From the NCBI GenBank assembly GCA_026826555.1, contig JAKSZT010054565.1:4540692-4604691 (forward strand): a stretch of DNA of 64,000 nucleotides. The letters run 5' to 3'. Positions 57,636 to 64,000 of this stretch are shown here, in pieces (position 1 is the first letter of the stretch; each line of letters opens with the position of its first letter). The DNA is from Tolypeutes matacus (Eukaryota; Chordata; Mammalia; Cingulata; Chlamyphoridae). The notes under the pieces are model-generated. The model was not told the origin of the DNA. It worked only from the letters and a program-made list of their open reading frames with translations, and did no database searches. Position numbers and translations under genes: made by a program.

Positions 57636-60600
57636 GACTGGCTCCCATGTCTCTCTAGCTCATTGCTCTTTAAAACAGTGCCCCTCCCCTCCGGGTCCCT
57701 GGACCCTCTTGTCACAGAAGAGTCACGGCCACGGGAGGCATCTCAGGATATCCTCAGAGGGGTCAGCATGCCTTTTCCTCTCCTAGATCCTTACACAGAG
57801 TCTAGAACTGCCTAGCCATCTCCTCTCCAGGCACAGGAATGCTAATGGCAGAAAGTAAGTCATACAGATCACAAGGCTCTGATCTCAGGTGGACAAATTA
57901 CACTGCTCCTTGTGCTGGCTTGTATGTGGGGAACAAAGAGGGGCTGCCAGTCCTGGGAAGGAGAATTCGTTTTGGGAGGTCGGTAGTTCAGGCTGAGCCT
58001 AAACTGAGATGGGCTTGTAGGGCTTGAATCTCCCACCCCACCCCATCCCCATCTCCCATCAGGGGTCTCTCATTGCCTGACTGATTTCCATGGAGGCATA
58101 GACGCTAGGAAGAGAAAGTTCTGGACCTGAGTGCCAGGAATCAGAGTTTACCAAGGGAAATTGTGCCTGGTCTCTGAGCTGCCACCAGATCTGAGCCCTC
58201 TGGAGGGGCAGATATTCTTTCCATTTTTGTTCAGAATTCAGATAACTCTGGCTGTAGGAATTGCATTTGGAGCCTCTGGGCATACTGTCTGGATGGCAGG
58301 GAGGGGACCCAGAGAGTCCTTTGAGGACCCTAATGCACAGAAGCAATGGAAGATGCAGAAGATCCTGCATTTCTCGGGAAAGAATTGAGAGCAGCAGGGG
58401 CAAGTAGGCCAGGGCAGGTGTGGCCTTGCATCAGTGTGCCACGCTGCAGCCACCACTAGAAGGGCTCTCCCCACTCTCCTAGTCACCTGGTGACCAAGTT
58501 CTTCTGGCCAATGGATTATGAGTGGAGGGGAAACGGGCATCTTCTGGGACAGCTTTGAGGACAGCAGCAGGCCTCTTCCAATGCTCTTCCCCTCCCACTG
58601 CCAGGATGCAGGTAGTGACGATGCCCCAGAGGAAGGTAGATCTGCAGGCTAGAGGGAACCTGGATCCAGGGAGAACCTCCCACCCATCTGGGCACCCTGG
58701 ACTGCTGAGAAAGTGGAAAACAAACTTCCCTTGTGTTTGTGTCTTTACGTCGTGGGGTCTGTTTATCACAGAATTTAGCCCACTAAATTAACTAATGCAG
58801 CAAGTCAGCAAAATGTGTGTATCCATGTCATTGGGATGAAATCTTGGATATTGGGTTAACTTTACTTTGGAAATTATTATACCCCAAGAGGCCCTTTGGT
58901 CTGCATTGAGCCATGCAGCCCAGCAGGGTCAGCTCAGGCTGACACCGCGTGCCCCCAACTCCCATCTAACGTCATTTTCACTGAGACCTCTTTGTATGGA
59001 AGATTTTCCCTTCTTTCATCCGCCACTGGTGGCAGCTCTAGGTAAAAAAGCAATGCTAACTTAGTTCAAGGAAGCTCCAGCAGAGCTGGCAATTCTCCAC
59101 TATTGTTTTTGTGGGCGATTTCTTAAAAGCCAGAGCAGGCTCTCCGCCGGAGTTGACGGTCGCCTGAAACCCTGAGAATGTTGTACTCCTTAGGCAGGAC
59201 AGACAGAGCTCCAGAGCCTTCCACAGAGTTCTAAATCCTGGAGCTCCTTGTGTTCCAGATCCTGAAATTGTGGGTCTCCCAGCTCAAGCTTGAGCACCCG
59301 CCGGAATGAGAGTGTACTCTTGGCACCTGGCCAAATGCATTCCTTCATGTGTCAGCTCTGAATCTCTTCATATGTTAGGGTGAGCTGCGTGTACACTAGT
59401 TTCTTCACTTCCAAGGCAGTTTCACCATCTGTTTCTATTATGGGAGTTTATGGCACAAAATACCTCAGACACCAGAGCCTCCATTTTTTTCCTGGCGTGC
59501 AGTTACAGCACTTTATGAACAGAATGATTAAAAGGTAGAGGCCTCCTTAATTTTTTCCCATTTTTCTTGACACGTTATGGAATTCAGAAGGATTTTTACA
59601 GTTAATTTTATGAAGATGAAAGGTGATTTGAAAGAAAATTAAGAAATTATCGGGGAATGTAAATGCGGCTGCAACTCAGCTTTTAAAAATCCTTTAAGCT
59701 CATCATGATTAAGTGGATCTTTCATATTGTTTCCTAACTGAATGTACTTAAGAAGGCAAAATTCAAGCATATTCTAAAATTTGCAAATAATTCTGGAATT
59801 TGATATCACAGCATCTCCTCTCTCTCTGTATTTGAAAACCAAATTAAGACAGCTATACTCTGAAGCTTTTAGCCAAAGGGTTTTTAGGTGCATTCTGTAT
59901 CACATACACACAGATGATCAAACTGCAGAGCCTTTAAGGCAAGACACGAAAGTGTCAAAATCCCACATAAAACCTCACATCTCAGGGTCTTCCTTGAGCA
60001 TGAAATATGCCCCTTCCTTACACACACTCACACATATTTTTCTGTGTTCCAAATAACCCAATATTTTCGAAACAGCAGTTACACAGACAGTGTCCACTCC
60101 AGCGTTGCTTTTTTTTTTTTTTTCCTATTCATGGAAAGAGTTGTGTGTCCTTAGAGGATGGCAAAATAGCTAATGATGACCTAAGGCATCTTTGACAATG
60201 AATATGATAGCAAGAAAAAAGCCAGAGGACTTGTGCCTTGCATGTGGAAGTGGCCAATGTCTCACATAAAATCCTAAGAAATTTCCTTTTTGTCTATGGA
60301 AAGACCTTTCTTTACATGGATATCAAATGGGGTTTCAATCAAAGCTTCTTCATTCATGGTCAAGAAAAGTCACCAATTTCATGTTGTCCAGTAAGTTCCT
60401 TTCTTGACTTAACCACTCCAAAAAAATGATGGGCAAGAAGACAAAGGCTACAGAGACCAGACTCTCCCAGGCCACCCAGGTCCTGAGGCTTTCTCAGTGA
60501 TTTTCATTATTAAACCTCTAGCAGGGAAAAGAAATTCCCAGCCTGGCACTATCACAGTCGACACCAGCTTTGCTGTGAAAGAGGGGAGGATGGGAAGGGG

Positions 60601-60756
60601 AATTTGAAAACAGTAGGTGGGTCCTGGGGTCTCAGGAGTTCTGCCGGGTGGCATCACATTCATGCTGAATATGGTTCCAGCAGCCTGTGTGGTTGAAGAA
60701 GCCAGAGCAGCCCTCGCTGAACCCATTCTCCCTCCACAGTTCTGCCTGGTGCCTGG
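57636..60756. other. Single-copy stretch, no gene seen
   Basis: 57640-59130 has many short overlapping frames on both strands and no protein resemblance. 59420-59900 is AT-rich and repeat-free, a possible conserved block. T14-type run at 60110-60123. Confidence 0.35.
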
Positions 60757-60824
60757 AAGAGAACATACCACCTAACATCAGCCCTTTCAATCCCTTCTTC
60801 AAAGGTGTCCACTTCTCTGACCTG
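60757..60824 (+). repeat. Short direct repeat, copy 1
   Basis: 68 bp, about 85% identical by hand count (10 mismatches, no gaps) to 61520-61587. The open frame 60687-61142 crosses it. Confidence 0.85.
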
Positions 60825-61519
60825 CTCCACAATATGAGTTGTGGTGGTCAGAGGCCATTTCAGCATCTTTCATCCTCCATATGGGACTGTGTCCAGAGGC
60901 AGAACTGGGTCTCTTGTATCATCTATACACCAAGGCTTTGGTGGGCATGGGGTGAGCATCAAAGATGGAGAGTCCACCAGGGCCCTTTCATAAGCTCTAG
61001 TCAACGGAAGCGTGTAGGGACAGAACCATTGTCCATCCTCACGGAGCAAAGGAACAGTGAGTTCTGCAGATGCTCTTCTGCTTTGAGGGCATTTATTTTC
61101 CCCTTCTCAGCTGGGACCCCTCTCATAGCAGATGAGGTTTAAAGCAAAACAATGTCCTTGAGAACCAAGGAGCAAACATTAGCACATAGCTCTTTATTGA
61201 TCACTGATGAACTCTTTAGCCACAACTCATTGTAAGAGGAAATGAGAAAAATGGCCACCTCATACTTCCTGAGCCACAAATGATTTTCTTGGCAAAGCCA
61301 GTGGGTCAGAACACAGCAAATATTGCATGGGGTAGTACCAGGCACGTTGTTGCCCATGACATCACCAAATCTCATTTCCAAAAACCTGCTCAGAATCTCA
61401 TGTCTTCCTCACAGTGAGGAGCCTAGAGCTGCAATGGCACTTGTGTCTTCCGAGCTGCCTGTCATTTCATCCTGTGTGGATCTGTCCTCTTAATTCAGAT
61501 GAGTTGTGGGTTTCTCTGA

Positions 61520-61587
61520 AAGAGAACACACCACCTACCTTCAGCCCTCCCATCCCCTTCTTCAAAGGTGTCCACTTCCCTGACCCT
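61520..61587 (+). repeat. Short direct repeat, copy 2
   Basis: Direct copy of 60757-60824, offset 763 bp. The open frame 61414-61719 crosses it in the frame that gives the same peptide core (PFFKGVHF) as copy 1. Similarity stops sharply at both ends. Confidence 0.85.
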
Positions 61588-62339
61588 TTGAAGAGAATGA
61601 GACTGGCTGCAGAGGGGAGGAAGCCTTTAACAGCAGACCTTTGCAGCTACAGGTGCATATTAGGGCAAAGAATCCAAAAGACCTCAGCTGGTTACAATGT
61701 CCCCTGGGATACACGATAGCCTTCCACAGGTACCAAAGACATTGATTCTGGACGCTTCCATTTCAAGGCATCGTTCCCATAACTAGAATTTTCTTTCACA
61801 CTCATGAAGGGATTAAACTGCATCAAAAGGCTTTACTCTCTCTACCGCATCCTCTTGCAGTTTGCCTCCTGATGCTGAGTAAGACTTCTCAACTTTGTCA
61901 TGTGCTCCAGCGAGCACATGGTCTTTGCTCAAACTGAAGCGTTATACTAGGCCTCCTTACTCTTCATGATTTAGTGGCCCTCTGTGAAATGAAGAGTTCA
62001 GGATCTACTAGGAAGCTGAGGCTCACTGGATGTGAACTGATTCACCCCCGCCAGGAGTGCGTTGGAGAGGCAGGCTGTTAAACCACTGGTATGCTCATCT
62101 CAGAAGGAAGATTTTTTCCTTCTGTGACTCTGCTGAGTCCTCAGGAGGCAAGACAAATGACTGTAGAGAAGTTGTCTCTGCTAGTGTCAGCTAGCTCTGG
62201 GAGCCCTTTTTCCAGCAAAGCAGAATTGCCTCCCCTGCCCCACACTCCCAGAAGGCCCCATCTTCCCTCTGCCCCTGATTGGTCTCTCCAACTGCAGCAA
62301 GTTCTTAGAGGACTGCACTGTGTCAGAGCAAACTTTTTA
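61588..62339. other. Stretch without recognised gene
   Basis: 'aggaagctgaggctcactggatgtgaactgattcac' near 62010 may be a degraded inverted MIR. No other signal. Confidence 0.35.
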
Positions 62340-62402
62340 AATCTCCTACCTTTGCATAGTGCCAGACAAACTATATGTACTCAATAGATGTTGAGAAATA
62401 GG
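62340..62402 (+). repeat. L2/MIR-type 3' end
   Basis: 'catagtgccagacaaactatatgtactcaatagatgttgagaaa' fits the tail motif (cagtgcctggcacatagtaggtgctcaataaatgttga). Confidence 0.55.
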
Positions 62403-62409
62403 TTTATAT

Positions 62410-63900
62410 AAGACTTGAAATTTTAAAAAAGTTTTATTATGGAAAATGTCAACACACAATAAAGAGAATAATATAATAAGCTCCCATTTACTTATTGATC
62501 TGATCCAACAATTATCATTGTGGCCACACTTATTTCATCTATTGCCTTCCTCCACTTCCCTCACCACCTCTCCATCACCAAGGGGCACTATTGTGACACG
62601 CACAAATGCCAGTTATCATATGTTTTCATCAATAAATAATTCACTTTGTATCTCTAAAAGACAACATTCTCAGGCCTAAACAATAAGAATAATTTCCTTT
62701 TTGTCCCCCTTTTTGATTTTTTGGGTATGATTTGGGGTATGGTTTCCCACAGCCTTTGGCCTTTGGGCCATGTTTACTAGCCCTCTGACAAGTGAAGGCC
62801 TTCAGCTGCTCTGCTCTTCACATCTAAGAAAAAGCTAGGGAAGGTGGGTTCTGAAGTTCAAACAGACTGGTGTGGGCACGGACTTTGTAAGCCCGTCAGC
62901 TGCCATAAAAAATGAGAACAATTTCTCAACATCATCAAATATCCATTCAGTTTTAAACAATTAATAGCCAATTTGGAGTATTCTATTTATGTCTTTGGTT
63001 TGTCTGTTCATTAAAAGTCAGTTTATTCAACTTTTAATGCCTATATTTCCTCTCCCTAATTTTTTATTTGTTGGAGAACCAGGTCATCTGTCCTAGAGAC
63101 TTTCCTTCATTCTGGATTTTGCTGGTTGCATCACCATTGTGTCCTTTAGTATGTCTCTCCATCTATTCCCAGTATTTCCCATAACCTGGTACTTAGATCT
63201 AGAAGCTGCACAGGATTCAGGTTTGGTTTTCTAGCAATAGTAAGAGGCCTTGCATACTTCCATCAGGAAGCATCTAATGTCAGGTTGTCTCTTTTCTTGT
63301 GGTGTTAATGGGCATTAATAATAATTTCCTGAACTCATTTTCTCCAGGGGTTGGAAATCCTACCATCCTTTCTTCCTTCATTAGCTGCAATACTTCTAAA
63401 AAGGGTAATTTCCTCTTATCAATTATTTGATTACCCCAAGTACAGTTCTTGTAGGAAAGGTGAGTTATAAGAAAGTCTGGATTCTTTCCCTTGGTTTGTC
63501 ACCTTTCAGAGTAAGAAATGGATTCTCTGCCCTCCAAAAGCAACAATAAGATTTTTAAGTATTGCTATGAAATAATGGATTTTGACCTGCCTAGGGTTTT
63601 CAATCCATCGCAGTTATTATCCACATTGACACACTCTAGCCAGAGGACTTTGCCACATCTCTGGCCAGCAGAAGCCTCAGATAGGATTCTGTTTTCTTTT
63701 GACATGACCGAGTCATCTTTCTTGTTTGCTTATATGACCAAGCGTTCTATGCTAATCTTGTACATTTTTTGCCCTCAATCTGGAATCAGCCATTTCATCA
63801 GGTTCCTTTTGGTGGGAAATGGTATTTAGAGACCCCAACCCAGTGATCAGTCTTCTAGGCCCTACTGGGCTGGTCAATGTTTTCAGACTGATCAGTGAGA
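62410..63900 (+). mobile_element. Ancient L1M-like interspersed repeat, about 1.5 kb
   Basis: 'gttttattatggaaaatgtcaacacacaataaagagaataatataataagctccc', then 'tatctctaaaagacaacattctc', 'ggagaaccaggtcatctgtcctagagactttccttcattctggattttgctggttgcatc', 'ggtacttagatctagaagct' and 'ctggaatcagccatttcatcaggttccttttggtgggaaatggtatttagagacc' appear in the order of one long, widespread ancient mammalian repeat. I believe it is L1-related but cannot name the subfamily. About 62740-62900 does not fit and is probably an insertion. The open frame 63518-63829 lies inside it and is not a gene. Confidence 0.6.
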
Positions 63901-64000
63901 GGAGAGGGAATAATTCCCCTTCCCAAGAGAAAATACATCACAAATTCAAAATGACATTTTCAATTCAAATTTAGATTTTAATTTTGGTTTTATATTTCTT

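Noticed and set aside
60687..61142. 151-aa plus-strand frame as a gene
   Set aside because: The only notable part is the 68-bp direct repeat; the remainder has no recognisable content and no splice or promoter context.
1..64000. CRISPR arrays, operons, prophage or bacterial features
   Set aside because: Repeat content (MIR, L2, L1, MER20, SINEs with poly-A tails) shows mammalian nuclear DNA; no regularly spaced repeats or ribosome-binding-site-led gene clusters occur.

Overview
This 64 kb window is nuclear DNA from a placental mammal, most likely an armadillo (Xenarthra, Dasypus-like). Two tRNA-derived SINEs, at 4802-5003 (+) and 53231-53340 (-), have the head and Pol III boxes I know from the armadillo DAS-SINE family, and both have clear target-site duplications. 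MIR, L2, MER20, L1M and MLT-type LTR relics are the usual placental background. All repeat-family names here come from memory of consensus sequences, not from a database search.

I find no supportable protein-coding gene, exon chain, rRNA, tRNA gene, CRISPR array or CpG island. The longest open frames (up to about 170 codons) sit in repeats or unrelated sequence and resemble no protein I recognise. The only recognisable coding sequence is the decayed ORF1 and ORF2 of an old L1. The window reads as intergenic or deep-intronic DNA.

Layout. 1-5.3 kb is a dense repeat stack: a poly-A-tailed 1.6 kb element probably specific to Xenarthra (about 1085-2693), a (TA)n microsatellite holding a 10-N gap, and an ancient element (about 2845-5330) broken by other repeats. 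5.3-17.6 kb is mostly single-copy, with MIRs, a polypyrimidine tract and one LTR at 11.0-11.45 kb. 17.6-18.35 kb is a minus-strand ERV-type solo LTR. 21.5-24.6 kb contains a pair of ~225 bp inverted repeats about 87% identical. 24.6-33.2 kb carries two MER20 copies, two adjacent LTRs and several MIRs. 33.2-37.8 kb is mostly single-copy. 37.8-43.3 kb is a nearly full-length inactive L1 on the minus strand, abutting a second L1 3' fragment. 43.6-62.4 kb is mostly single-copy with two LTRs, the second DAS-SINE, an AT-rich block that looks like a conserved regulatory element (55.43-56.25 kb), a perfect 12-bp hairpin and a short direct repeat. 62.4-63.9 kb is another old L1M-like repeat.

No set of genes works together here. 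What may be functional is regulatory: the homeodomain-motif-rich block and possibly the MER20 copies. The strongest structural signals not explained by the repeat families I recognise are the inverted pair at 21.5/24.4 kb and the direct repeat at 60.8/61.5 kb.
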